From Rhodoferax ferrireducens T118 (lineage in GTDB: Bacteria > Pseudomonadota > Gammaproteobacteria > Burkholderiales > Burkholderiaceae_C), in NCBI RefSeq assembly GCF_000013605.1, contig NC_007908.1:1116001-1180000 (forward strand): DNA of 64,000 bases, written 5' to 3'. Numbering within the stretch: position 1 is the stretch's first letter; every line of letters begins with the position of its first letter. The notes beneath the pieces are model-generated. The model ran no database searches, was not told the origin of the DNA, and saw only the letters and a program-made list of their open reading frames with translations. This document shows positions 18,679-27,635 of the stretch, piece after piece. Both the position numbers and the translations under genes were made by a program.

Positions 18679-19162
18679 AGTGTATGGACGACGCTGTCAA
18701 ATTAGACAATTTTGGATGCAGAAAGACTCGAACGAGCAGAAGAACGACAGACTCCTATGCTCAGAATCCGGCAAGTTTCGACCCACTGCAGTCGTAGCGA
18801 CCGTCCAAATCGGCGCCGACATCCACATTCCTGCATAACCTCGCCGCTGATGTCTGCTAACGAGATGCCCCATCTTCAAAGTGGTCGTCGCGTGACGACC
18901 AGAACCGGGTAATCGCCGGTGTCAGGTTACGGGAACTAGAAAAACCGATGGATCAGGCTTCCAGCCTGCTGACGTTAAATTAGTGGCATGCAATTCACAT
19001 TGCTGACGCTGGTGGCGGAGAGGCGACTATTTAATGACCCACACCGAGGATGGAGACCGCAATATTTATTACGACGTCGAAAGTGCATCAAATCAATCAG
19101 ACCGGTCTCGCTGAAGATATGAGAAGCGCAGGAGATCAAGATCGCCATGACCTCTTTCCGAT
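18679..19162. other. Intergenic region without a supported gene
   Basis: 484 bases between the ends of hsdR (rightward) and the thymidylate-synthase-like gene (leftward). Short frames on both strands lack family resemblance and a ribosome site. I see no clear terminator for either gene. Confidence 0.5.
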
Positions 19163-20206
19163 TTATGCAACAACGCCGTTCGCTGGGTGGGATTGAGTTG
19201 CCTGGTGCTCTGTGCACCGAGCTAACCAAGCCTGCCAAGCCGCCTGCAATGCTAAATTGGAGCACTTGTTGGCGACGATGTGCATTTCATCGAACCAGGA
19301 TCGCCGACGAGCGGTATCAGCCGCGACAATATAAATGTAATTAGCCCAGCCTTCGGAGATTCCTAGAGTGTCAACGAAGTCTATCAAGCGAGCGGGCGTT
19401 AGAAACTCTGATCTCATCTCATTCGTTGCGTACTCCAAAAGGGGAAGAGTTCTATTGAAATCCTGCCTTGACAGTGCAATTGAATCGGTGCTTATGGCAG
19501 TAGAGGGGACTTTCGTCATTGAGCATCGATCATAGTCATGCTCATATAGGTGAAGGCTATCTGTCACAAGTGAGAAAGACCCAATTCCAATGCCTAACCA
19601 ACCAGCAATAATCTCTTGCAACGAAGTGAACTGCACAAGATTATGGGGAGTGCCAAGAAAGACGTCATTGCTGCGCATGATTTGTAACCACTCCAGCTTT
19701 TGTGCTCGAACCTTCAGCATGCCCACCAAGTTGCACGGGATATCCAGATCGCGACTAGCACCATCCGAGAGTGGCAAATCTTCTCTGCTGTCCCAGATCT
19801 GAAGCACAGCTTGTCGTGACTCCGGATTGGCCGACAATATTTGGTAGACGCGCTCGATCTGATCCAGCCCAAAATGAGTGCGCAATCGAGCGCCGTATGC
19901 GCCGTGATAGGTTCCACCGGAGCCGGCGTATTTTGGCAGAACGGGATTCCAAAAGTTTAGGAAATTCGAAGCATCGCTTCCAAGCAATATCCAGATCACT
20001 TCAGCTATTGCAAAGGCTGGGTTTATCGCAGGCCGACGCGACAATACCCATCGTTGTCGGGGATCCTTAATGCAAAGAGCACAATGAAGCAACTCGCGCA
20101 TGCGGCCAAGCCGGCTTCCTGCGGAATTGGACTCGTCGGATTGCAGCTTTGCTATCGCCTTGCGCCACACTTCGTCAGCCGTCACCCCGTCAAAGCAATG
20201 AAACAT
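19163..20206 (-). CDS. Thymidylate-synthase-fold protein (dUMP-type active site)
   Basis: The 347-residue protein follows the thymidylate synthase fold. Aligned with E. coli ThyA at a constant offset of 12, the nucleophile is C158, the dUMP-binding residues are R178, S179, D181 and N189, and H219 and Y221 follow; E69 matches E58. N189 is the residue that prefers dUMP, and dCMP hydroxymethylases have D there. ThyA R127 appears as Q132 and the last 110 residues diverge, including the C-terminal folate-closing tail. The start ATG at 20206 has AGGAAATAG upstream. It lies downstream of the TIR and Nmad2-like genes on the same strand. It may make a modified dUMP or deplete nucleotides; this is inference. 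Confidence 0.78.
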   Translation of the reverse strand: MFHCFDGVTADEVWRKAIAKLQSDESNSAGSRLGRMRELLHCALCIKDPRQRWVLSRRPAINPAFAIAEVIWILLGSDASNFLNFWNPVLPKYAGSGGTYHGAYGARLRTHFGLDQIERVYQILSANPESRQAVLQIWDSREDLPLSDGASRDLDIPCNLVGMLKVRAQKLEWLQIMRSNDVFLGTPHNLVQFTSLQEIIAGWLGIGIGSFSLVTDSLHLYEHDYDRCSMTKVPSTAISTDSIALSRQDFNRTLPLLEYATNEMRSEFLTPARLIDFVDTLGISEGWANYIYIVAADTARRRSWFDEMHIVANKCSNLALQAAWQAWLARCTEHQATQSHPANGVVA

Positions 20207-20633
20207 TGTCTATTTCCTCAGGTCACCCCGTGGCATTGTCAACTTGCCAGCGAGAGATTGAAATTACGCTAATGGACTGTAACGTTTGAATCGGTAGCGG
20301 CCTACAGAGTAAGAATGTCACTCTCATTTATCTGTTACAGGCCACTAGTACGGCTGATAGGGGCAGGCAGGTCATAACGCTGCCAGCAATTTGACGCATA
20401 GCACATCATTCCAAACAACGAACGATGAGCACGTAGTTCTTGTTTTTGTTTGATATCGCGGTTGCAGCGGCAACGCAGAAATTGGTTGTCAGTCATGACT
20501 GCGATCAACATGCTTGGTGCGGTCTTAAATCTCGGCAAATTTAGGCCAGAAAGCAGACGGTTATCCATATCTCTTTCACGTTCTGACGACACGTGAACCC
20601 TCAAACAGAATGGTCGAAGAATTGCAGCCGGAA
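20207..20633. other. Gap between thymidylate-synthase-like and Nmad2-like genes
   Basis: 427 bases. A 108-codon leftward frame (20661-20335) starts inside the end of the upstream gene, but it has odd composition and no family resemblance, so I leave it uncalled. The gap is long for a simple operon, so the thymidylate-synthase-like gene may have its own promoter. Confidence 0.45.
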
Positions 20634-21260
20634 TCAAATCATTCCCCGCAGCTTTCTCCATTCAAATGGAGCTTCTTGATAGCCACTACCTAGCGACCTA
20701 ATCCACTGCTCGAACTGTGCGATCAAAGGCTGTTCGTCAAAGACGGCACGGCCAATCCCAGCCTTGCAAATGTGTTTACCCTTGGAGTCGCGCAAGGTAG
20801 ATGGAAGACTTGGCCCGTACCCACCTAAGTAAACAAAATCATCGCTAACAAGAACCCTGTTCACACCAGTGTCTCGTGTGATATGAGCTTGACTCGCAGT
20901 GCCGTCAACGTTGCTATGGAATGAATCACGTTGATTCCAGCCATTTCCCGAGACATTTGGGAAATAGATGTTGTCCCCGCAGCTTTGCCGCCGGCTGCCA
21001 TTGCGAAACGGCTTTTTCTTTTCAAACCTGGGGTCGGCGGAGTATTGTTCGAACGTCAGTGTTTCCGTGACCCGCATGGCGTAGACCAAGTGGCCAGCAC
21101 GCCTGACTCCGCGATCTCCGCTTCCGCTGCCGACTATCCAGTCACCGATGGATGCGGTCTTCCGAATACCCGGCTTGCAGGTGGCAAGGGTACATACCCC
21201 ATAAAAGGGGTTAGGTGCAAAGCCGCTGTCATAGCGCACGACGTAAGAGTGAAGTTTCAT
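20634..21260 (-). CDS. Nmad2-like nucleotide-modification-associated protein
   Basis: A 208-residue protein beginning MKLHSYVVRYDSGFAPNPFY, followed by CTLATCKPGIRKTASIGDWI and a YLGGYGP stretch, a pattern I recognise as the Nmad2 family (nucleotide modification associated domain 2), described from gene neighbourhoods of DNA-base-modification systems; no activity is firmly known. It starts nine bases after the TIR gene stop, so the two are one operon. Together with the thymidylate-synthase-fold gene downstream it suggests handling or sensing of unusual pyrimidine nucleotides. Family assignment is from memory of the motif pattern, not a search. Confidence 0.68.
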   Translation of the reverse strand: MKLHSYVVRYDSGFAPNPFYGVCTLATCKPGIRKTASIGDWIVGSGSGDRGVRRAGHLVYAMRVTETLTFEQYSADPRFEKKKPFRNGSRRQSCGDNIYFPNVSGNGWNQRDSFHSNVDGTASQAHITRDTGVNRVLVSDDFVYLGGYGPSLPSTLRDSKGKHICKAGIGRAVFDEQPLIAQFEQWIRSLGSGYQEAPFEWRKLRGMI

Positions 21261-21269
21261 GTCTGCGGC

Positions 21270-21743
21270 TCAGCATGGATGCCGCTTGAGTGCTACTGGG
21301 GAACAAGTCCCGCCGTCCGGTGTTTCCCATTTGTCAACTTCATCAACTATGGCGTCGATGATTGAGTTTCCGTTCCATCCCACCATCGCATCCGCGTATT
21401 CGGCCAGCGCCGAAGGCACCTCGCAATCCTTGGTGCCGTGTTCCCAGACGCCCACGATTCTTTTCCCTTGCTTCACGGCGTACTCAATTTCCCAGTTCAC
21501 CCAATCGCTGTCTTTTGTCTTCGGGGAAACGTAAACTAACAGCGTCCCAGCCCAGTTAATTTGGGGTGCCAGTATTTCAGACTTGATGTAGTCTGGACTC
21601 TTCGCGTTGTTGGGATTAGATGAATTGATGGACGAGTCCCGGATGTCCATGCCACTTTTGGCAAGGAGCGTCTTTAACTTGCCCAGACCTGCATCATCTG
21701 CATGAACGTGACTGATGAACACATTTTTTATGTGCCTTACCAT
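21270..21743 (-). CDS. Small TIR-domain protein (ThsB/DUF1863-like)
   Basis: A 157-residue single-domain protein with the TIR-like fold of the MTH538/DUF1863 family, which includes ThsB of Thoeris. Visible are the first strand and loop (NVFISHVHADDAGL), and the helix with the catalytic-type glutamate E85 (WVNWEIEYAV), preceded by LLVYVSPKTKDSDW. ThsB proteins sense phage and make a cyclic-ADP-ribose isomer from NAD that activates a SIR2-SLOG or other effector. It is the first gene of a leftward operon with the Nmad2-like gene; GGGGAG precedes the ATG. No ThsA homologue is fused or directly adjacent; a SIR2 gene lies 3.8 kb away on the other strand. Confidence 0.8.
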   Translation of the reverse strand: MVRHIKNVFISHVHADDAGLGKLKTLLAKSGMDIRDSSINSSNPNNAKSPDYIKSEILAPQINWAGTLLVYVSPKTKDSDWVNWEIEYAVKQGKRIVGVWEHGTKDCEVPSALAEYADAMVGWNGNSIIDAIVDEVDKWETPDGGTCSPVALKRHPC

Positions 21744-21973
21744 ACTGAACTCCCCTCAATTTATTGGTAGATTCATTGTATTGAGGAACCAAACTTTTGT
21801 GTGAAAAATCAGGTTTCTTCGGACGTAACTGGGTTCCACGGGTTCAGGCGCACGAGCTCTCGGACGACAAGCGCAATTGCTTGCAACGGGAGTCGGCGAT
21901 ACTAGACGGTTTCCGCGTTTTCCGTGAATTGAGAAAGCCTGAGCATCGGGCGGCGGTGTCTCAATAATTATGG
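21744..21973. promoter_or_regulatory. Divergent control region of TIR operon and UDG-like gene
   Basis: 230 bases between two divergent genes must hold both promoters. The part near the TIR gene is AT-rich. I could not assign -35 and -10 boxes with confidence. Confidence 0.4.
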
Positions 21974-22690
21974 ATGAGCACCGCATTGACTTCCACCCCC
22001 TGCACAAACAACATGAACGTCAAGGCTTTCTTCAAGCTACTGGAGGCAATCAACCCTCCTAACGTCTTCAACCCATATCGGGACACATGCCCCATCCACG
22101 ACAAAGTGAATGGGGCTCAGATCCGGGGGCGGAATCTGCGCAAGTTCCTGGATGCCTCACTGAGTCTTCGCGTTGACACCATCTGGATGGGGCGAGACCT
22201 TGGCTACAGGGGCGGACGTAGGACCGGGATCGCGCTGACAGACGAAGTGCATTTGCCGACGGTCACTGCACGATACTCTGGCTGCCATCTAGAAAAGGCT
22301 ACTCGGGGTGAAGCCGTAGCTGAACGGACCGCTACAGAAATATGGTCTGCCCTGACTACAGTTCCAGAAGCTCCGTTCCTTTGGAACGTGTTCCCGTTGC
22401 ATCCGCATGAACACGACATGCAAATGACAAACCGCAAGTTCTCTCGATCAGAACTTGAACAGGTCGAGGCCTCGAACGATCTCTTGATCTCCGGGTTGGG
22501 CATCAAGCGAATCATCGCCATCGGACAGGACGCAGCCCGTTATGCTGAACGGTACTGCCCAAATGTGATCGCCGTTCGGCATCCTAGCTATGGCGGTGTT
22601 TCGGAGTTCCGCCAGGGAATCGAAGAATGCTACGGGCTTGCGCCACTGACACTATCGACCTCGCCACACCAAAAATCGCTGCCCTTTTGA
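21974..22690 (+). CDS. Uracil-DNA-glycosylase-superfamily protein
   Basis: A 238-residue protein with UDG-superfamily landmarks: motif 1 appears as GRDLGYRGGRRTG (residues 73-85), a central NVFPLHPHEHD, and a motif-2-like VRHPSYGG near the C-terminus. These enzymes excise uracil or modified bases, and defence versions such as Brig1 attack modified phage DNA. The usual catalytic D or N position in motif 1 cannot be placed firmly, so the substrate is open. The start may be at 21974 or at ATG 22013, and no good ribosome site is seen. It is convergent with the TIR-SLOG gene, 31 bases apart, and divergent from the TIR operon. Confidence 0.72.
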   Translation: MSTALTSTPCTNNMNVKAFFKLLEAINPPNVFNPYRDTCPIHDKVNGAQIRGRNLRKFLDASLSLRVDTIWMGRDLGYRGGRRTGIALTDEVHLPTVTARYSGCHLEKATRGEAVAERTATEIWSALTTVPEAPFLWNVFPLHPHEHDMQMTNRKFSRSELEQVEASNDLLISGLGIKRIIAIGQDAARYAERYCPNVIAVRHPSYGGVSEFRQGIEECYGLAPLTLSTSPHQKSLPF

Positions 22691-22721
22691 TCACCAGGAC
22701 AGAGGGTGACGCTTGTCGAAC

Positions 22722-24752
22722 TCACACTGATGCGAAAAGTGCATTCCCCAATCCTTCCAGCAGCAACTCCACCAAAGAAGGTGCATCGCGCGTTCGGAAC
22801 AACGTCCGGTTCTGCTCCTCAGTGAGACCGTTAAGGCTAGACAGGCCCGCTACGCCCATGTCTGAGATGTATCTCGTCATCTCCGGATAGTCAATCCATG
22901 GCACTCCCTCTTGATCGTAGATTGTCCGCATCGCCTCCGCATGCGGCGCGTGCTTCTGGTATTCCCAGGTGAACTCGTGGCGAGCACGACCTTCAATCAA
23001 ATCAATGAGGAGTGCAGCAGCTCCGCCATATGCCCCGCACAAGTACAGTGGGCGGCCTGCCTGCAAACTAGTGATTGCCTCTTCCACCACGCCAGGGATA
23101 CGGCCCGAATACCAACTCAGCTGACGCCCTCCATTGAGCTGGGCTGTTTCGGTAGGGCCGACCTTCCCACCAATGACAATACGGGCCATCGTCTCTTTGC
23201 TTTGCTGGTCTCGCATCGCAGTCATACCACGAGCCCAGGCATAACGTCTTTCTGGGGAATCGGCGGGAAAGGACTCCGGCTCAGCAAGAAAAACCTGCGC
23301 GTCAAATTTCTCCACGCCGTCCGGTCTAGGTGTACGAATGAATGTCACCAGTGTCATGAGCTCTGCTTTTCGATTGACAGGCATCTTCGCGTACGGCAAC
23401 GGCCAGCCGACGTAGTTTTCTATGCGCTGCAATTGCGGCAACGTACTCAGACTCTGATGGGCTGCAACAAGATCAGCCAACGCCCGTGTGTAGCCATCAG
23501 ACCCAATATGTCCACCGTAAGCAAGCACTGCACCGCGAGCCAGCAAGTGGCGCGAAATCTCAATCATTGCATCGTCTAGCTGCTCGGACAGCAATCCGTA
23601 ACGCTTGATGTCGTCACTCTCCGAAATTGAAAGCGCAATCTTCTGCTTGTCCAGTACCCGATGCTTACCGACCCTCTGCAATGGCGTTGTTAGCTTTTTT
23701 TCCAGAGGCGCAAGCGCCTCTTCCTCTTCGTCACTTAGCGGTGGATCTGGATACAGTACGGATGCACCCATGGGAAGTGGGGCCAGAGTCAACAACTCAG
23801 GAGGCGATGACAACACAACATCGCCGGGCTTAGCTTGGGTTGCCAACACCAACTTTGTGTGCTTAATGCGAACAATTTCCTTGAGAAGAAAGTCCACCGC
23901 TCGCCGCGCACCGTCAGCCCCCCAGGAAATTACCGGGACATTGCCGATATACGGGAAGCTTCTCACGTCCACGCCATTCAGCCCATCGACCACCACCACT
24001 GGCCGCCCATGTTTTTTTGCCAACAGCACTTCGCGGCGACACCATGGTCGGCCACTATAGGCAGCAGTAGTCAGGACCATCACTGCAGATGTCTGAACTG
24101 CCGATTCAATGCTGCCCTTAAAGCTCTTACCAGGTGGTATCTGTCCACTGTCTACCCATGCATGAACAGGCTGTGTCGCCTGCAAATGTGCAACCATGGC
24201 TTCAAACAGCTTGGGCTCAAGGTCAATGTCGTGCTTTGCATGGCTGAGAAACAGGGTAACTGGGGCGTCAGCCCCTCGCGACTGGCCAAGTAAGAACCGA
24301 CTGATCTCAATTAGCAAACGACGTTCAAGCCACTGTTGCAGTTGTGGCGCCTCCTGCAAATGAGCAGCGATGAAGTTTGTTTCGTTCAGTTGGTCATGTA
24401 ACGGCCAAGCACTCTTGGTGAGCTGAACGGGCAGGAAGCGATGCTTAAATTCTGCGCACTGGTTGGCAAGAATGAGAACAAAATCAGGCCAGGGGACACG
24501 TCCCTCCTGACTATTGCCAGCCAACATGAAGTCATCAGCCAGAACAATGACGATGCTATGTTGGCCCTCATCAAGATCGTGTACGGTCGGAGGAAGACCT
24601 GAACCATCCTCGCGCAACGTCACCGTCGGCACTCTTAAGCCAGGGAGTAACGGGTCGCTGTTCAGCGAGCGATGTAGCGCTTTTGCGATCTCTCTGGCAC
24701 GCGCAGATTCAGGATGGAATACCAAGTGAACCAAGAGGGGAATCGGTCGCAT
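22722..24752 (-). CDS. TIR-TIR-SLOG fusion protein
   Basis: A 676-residue protein of three parts. Residues 1-160 are a divergent TIR-like domain (VHLVFHPESARAREIAKAL ...). Residues about 165-295 are a clear TIR domain, with FLSHAKHD at the first strand and E241 in PWCRREVLL as the catalytic-type glutamate. Residues about 365-640 form a SLOG domain, a nucleotide-binding Rossmann fold, with SISESDDIKRYG and LCGAYGGAAALLI. SLOG domains bind cyclic or linear nucleotide signals (as in ThsA), so a reading as a sensor fused to an NADase is sensible. This single-gene architecture may be a self-contained abortive-infection effector. Confidence 0.78.
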   Translation of the reverse strand: MRPIPLLVHLVFHPESARAREIAKALHRSLNSDPLLPGLRVPTVTLREDGSGLPPTVHDLDEGQHSIVIVLADDFMLAGNSQEGRVPWPDFVLILANQCAEFKHRFLPVQLTKSAWPLHDQLNETNFIAAHLQEAPQLQQWLERRLLIEISRFLLGQSRGADAPVTLFLSHAKHDIDLEPKLFEAMVAHLQATQPVHAWVDSGQIPPGKSFKGSIESAVQTSAVMVLTTAAYSGRPWCRREVLLAKKHGRPVVVVDGLNGVDVRSFPYIGNVPVISWGADGARRAVDFLLKEIVRIKHTKLVLATQAKPGDVVLSSPPELLTLAPLPMGASVLYPDPPLSDEEEEALAPLEKKLTTPLQRVGKHRVLDKQKIALSISESDDIKRYGLLSEQLDDAMIEISRHLLARGAVLAYGGHIGSDGYTRALADLVAAHQSLSTLPQLQRIENYVGWPLPYAKMPVNRKAELMTLVTFIRTPRPDGVEKFDAQVFLAEPESFPADSPERRYAWARGMTAMRDQQSKETMARIVIGGKVGPTETAQLNGGRQLSWYSGRIPGVVEEAITSLQAGRPLYLCGAYGGAAALLIDLIEGRARHEFTWEYQKHAPHAEAMRTIYDQEGVPWIDYPEMTRYISDMGVAGLSSLNGLTEEQNRTLFRTRDAPSLVELLLEGLGNALFASV

Positions 24753-25572
24753 TTTGCACTTCCACTTTCAATTTCTATGTAGTTAGTGCATTCTCCCACT
24801 GTGAAACTCCCCAGCTTTCGTGGAGGTCACTTGGTTTAAGTCAATCCGGTGTTATTTCTTGTTGGGCAGACGTGCACTCGGTCAAAACCACGTCGTGCGC
24901 CTACGACGTATGCTGAGCTCCAGTGACTTGTCCCTGCCCCCAGGAGCTCCCAGTCACCTATTTGACTGCAATGCGGGCGAGACCGTGAGTGCAGGCCATT
25001 GCGTCTATGGATCGCAACTTCAGCATTACGGTCATCCATCGTATCCCTCCGACACAGCTCACTTGAATGTCAGCTTTTGGGTAGTGAGCCAGAAGTGACG
25101 GAATTCCGCTTTGGGCACCCAGAAGCCGGCGACGGCAGGCTGGTGTGGAGCAACCCAATGGGATTGCAGTCCCAACGGCAGGTCTAGAGCATGGAATTCG
25201 AGGTGGCCGTTGGCTCTTGACGACCAGAAGCAGTCGGTGGTGAAAGGCAGCGGACAGAAAGTTAATCTCGCTTGCGACCAAGCAAATTGAACCATTCGGG
25301 CTGAGAGCCAGTTTGCTGTGCGAATCTGGTCGGTCATGTGTGAATTCAGCTCTCGCCCCCCCCTGTGCCATGAAACTTATGCATAGGAAGCTTCGCACCC
25401 GAGCTGACGACGTTTTTTCGCGGTGTTAACTGGCTCAAATCAAAAGTCCATCCGTGCAACAGTGGTAACCCTATGCGGGGAGTTGAACCTGTCGTTCACC
25501 GGTTCGAGTCAAAGGTCGCCCAGTATGGTCAAATGCCTCACCCGACTCTCGGATATTCAGAGACCCAAACTC
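24753..25572. other. Long non-coding stretch between TIR-SLOG and SIR2 genes
   Basis: About 820 bases between divergent genes. Frames on both strands give peptides with unnatural composition, so I call no gene. A short dyad GTGACT / AGTCAC is at about 24928-24956. The stretch probably contains both promoters and decayed mobile DNA; the frame upstream of the SIR2 ATG (25423-25572) is open but looks like leader. Confidence 0.5.
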
Positions 25573-26967
25573 ATGCCAAATTACGCGCAGTATCAGCAAG
25601 AGATGACGGTCGACATCGCCAATATTCTAAAGACCGCGCAGTGTCAACCAATCTTGTTCGTTGGCTCCGGATTCTCGCGTCGGTACGCGAATGGCCCATC
25701 CTGGGAAATACTGCTCACTGAACTCGCAGCGAACTGCCCGTTCATTGACAAGGACTTTGCCTACTACAAGCAGAAGTACGATGGCGATCTTTGTAAGGTG
25801 GGTTCGGTGTTTGCCGAGCAGTACTTCGAGTGGGCTTGGTCTCCAGCCGGAAAGAAGAACTTCCCGCCACATTTGTTCGCGGCAGGTGTCCCTCGTGACG
25901 CTTACATTAAACACGCCGCCGCCGATAAGCTCGGTAGTCTTGCAATCTCTGACACAGACGCATTGAACGCGGAACTCAGCGCACTCAAGGCAATGGGACC
26001 TCACGCCATCATCACTACCAACTACGACACACTGCTTGAACAGATATTCCCGAAATACGAGGTCGTGGTCGGCCAGAATGTGTTTCGGACATCGCCGCTA
26101 GTGATTGGTGAGATATTCAAGATTCACGGCTCGATTTCCGACCCCGGATCGCTTGTGCTGACTCAAGATGACTACTGCGTCTTCGAGGAGGATAAGAAGT
26201 ATCTCAGTGCCAAGCTGCTTACCTATTTTGCTGAGCACCCACTATTATTCGTCGGCTATAGCGCCAGCGACGCCAATATTCGGAACGTGCTGCACGACAT
26301 GAGCCGGATGTTCAAGCCGAGCACATTGCTGATTCCCAACATTTACATCCTGCAGTGGGACGAAATGCAGAACGACCAAAGTTACCCGCCGCGAGAGCAT
26401 GTGCTGGAAGTCGGCCACGATGTCAACGTGCGTATCAAAAGCATCACAGCAAACTCGTATGAGTGGGTCTATAAGGCGTTTGGCTCCGGCGGCGCAATGG
26501 AAAAGGTAGACCTGAAGGCGCTAAGGTCATTAATGGCTCGAATGGTGAACCTGATTCGAACTGACATTCCGACCAAGAATGTGCAGATCAACTACGAGGC
26601 GTTGGAGCAGGCCATTTCTGACGGAGACAGCTTTGCGAACCTGTTTGGCGTTACGAACTTGAATGACCCAGCCGCAGTGAATGCAAACCACCCATATACC
26701 TCTTCAATGTTGGCAAAAAAGGTCGGTCTCAAGCACTGGACTGGCAGCAATCAGCTGATTAACCGGGTCGAAAAGGAAACTGGCTTCGACATGAAGGCGA
26801 GCGACAACGTTTTCCATGTCCGCATAAAGAGCGGTGAAGCCGAAGGGAGCGGGGTGCGAAAGTATTCGGATGCCGCAGTAGCTCTCTTAAATAAAGTTAA
26901 AAACGGCGAGATCTACACGTTGCCGACGCACTTATTGTCGGGCGCTGCCAATGCGGAGGCGGTTTGA
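25573..26967 (+). CDS. SIR2-domain protein (putative NADase effector)
   Basis: From ATG 25573 the product has 464 residues. The SIR2 domain spans about residues 15-260: GSGFSRR at 31-37 is the NAD-binding glycine motif, N150 and D152 in TTNYDTLLE and H185 in KIHGS match the catalytic residues of defence SIR2 NADases, and GYSASD is at 228-233. The remaining 200 residues form an unknown domain, not the SLOG domain that ThsA has. An upstream in-frame start at 25423 adds 50 residues with no resemblance. It begins an operon with a phosphoribosyltransferase and a separate SLOG protein, 69 bases to the next gene. NAD depletion on infection is the likely output. Confidence 0.82.
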   Translation: MPNYAQYQQEMTVDIANILKTAQCQPILFVGSGFSRRYANGPSWEILLTELAANCPFIDKDFAYYKQKYDGDLCKVGSVFAEQYFEWAWSPAGKKNFPPHLFAAGVPRDAYIKHAAADKLGSLAISDTDALNAELSALKAMGPHAIITTNYDTLLEQIFPKYEVVVGQNVFRTSPLVIGEIFKIHGSISDPGSLVLTQDDYCVFEEDKKYLSAKLLTYFAEHPLLFVGYSASDANIRNVLHDMSRMFKPSTLLIPNIYILQWDEMQNDQSYPPREHVLEVGHDVNVRIKSITANSYEWVYKAFGSGGAMEKVDLKALRSLMARMVNLIRTDIPTKNVQINYEALEQAISDGDSFANLFGVTNLNDPAAVNANHPYTSSMLAKKVGLKHWTGSNQLINRVEKETGFDMKASDNVFHVRIKSGEAEGSGVRKYSDAAVALLNKVKNGEIYTLPTHLLSGAANAEAV

Positions 26968-27036
26968 ACCGTAGCGTACGCGAACCAGTTTCATTGCTTT
27001 TGTTTACTACTCGAACAATAAAGGGAGGCCAGTTGT

Positions 27037-27630
27037 ATGAAAGTCAATCTCAGAAATTTAACCGGCAATTGGAGTTCTGGTTACGCCTTAGACAAACACA
27101 TGATTTCAAGCACTTATATGGGTGTCAATGAATACGGGCGAGACAAGTTTGATAACGTCAGAACGGAGGTAGGAGAGGCCACCTATCAGCTGAAGTACAA
27201 GCAGGATTGGTCGCAGGTCGCTCCCCTAGCCAAAGCCATTTTTGATAACGTTTTCCCCAAGCTTTCGGCGGTTGGTCTTCTGATTCCAATGGCCGCTTCG
27301 ACTCACCGTACGAGACAACCCGTACTGGAAGTCACCAAAGAATTAGGCAAACTATCAGGGCTACCCGTATTCGAAAATTTGCTTGCCAAACAGGCCGGCG
27401 GAAGTTCACTGAAAAATCTCACAACGAAGGATGAAAAAAATGAGGCTTTGACTAAGTCTGGGTTTACTTTGACAACAACTGATGGGTTCACTACTGAAGG
27501 GCCGTGGAATGCTCTAGTAATCGACGACCTATACCACACCGGTGCATCCATGGAAGCGGCTTGCACAGTGTTAAGCAGACACCCAAAGATCAAAAAAATC
27601 TATGTGGCTACACTAACGCACAGAGGCTAA
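27037..27630 (+). CDS. ComF-like phosphoribosyltransferase
   Basis: A 197-residue type I phosphoribosyltransferase. The PRPP-binding loop is VIDDLYHTGAS near residues 167-177, with LLIPMAASTHRTRQP as the upstream PPi-loop region. The family transfers ribose-5-phosphate between PRPP and a base or, in reverse, consumes nucleotides. A perfect GGGAGG ribosome site precedes the ATG. The SLOG gene begins five bases after its stop, and the SIR2 gene ends 69 bases before it. In this company it may make or break a nucleotide signal or convert the products of NAD cleavage; this is inference, since no substrate can be read from the sequence. Confidence 0.8.
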   Translation: MKVNLRNLTGNWSSGYALDKHMISSTYMGVNEYGRDKFDNVRTEVGEATYQLKYKQDWSQVAPLAKAIFDNVFPKLSAVGLLIPMAASTHRTRQPVLEVTKELGKLSGLPVFENLLAKQAGGSSLKNLTTKDEKNEALTKSGFTLTTTDGFTTEGPWNALVIDDLYHTGASMEAACTVLSRHPKIKKIYVATLTHRG

Positions 27631-27635
27631 TAAAC

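Noticed and set aside
20335..20661. 108-codon gene between the Nmad2-like and thymidylate-synthase-like genes
   Set aside because: It overlaps the upstream gene's end, lacks a ribosome site and family resemblance; too weak to call.
24753..25422. Possible integron attC sites or small genes between the TIR-SLOG and SIR2 genes
   Set aside because: No paired R/R' core sites and no integrase gene; frames are of unnatural composition.
25490..25520. tRNA-like GGTTCGAGTC before the SIR2 gene
   Set aside because: The flanking bases do not form a T-arm stem and no acceptor or anticodon arms are found.
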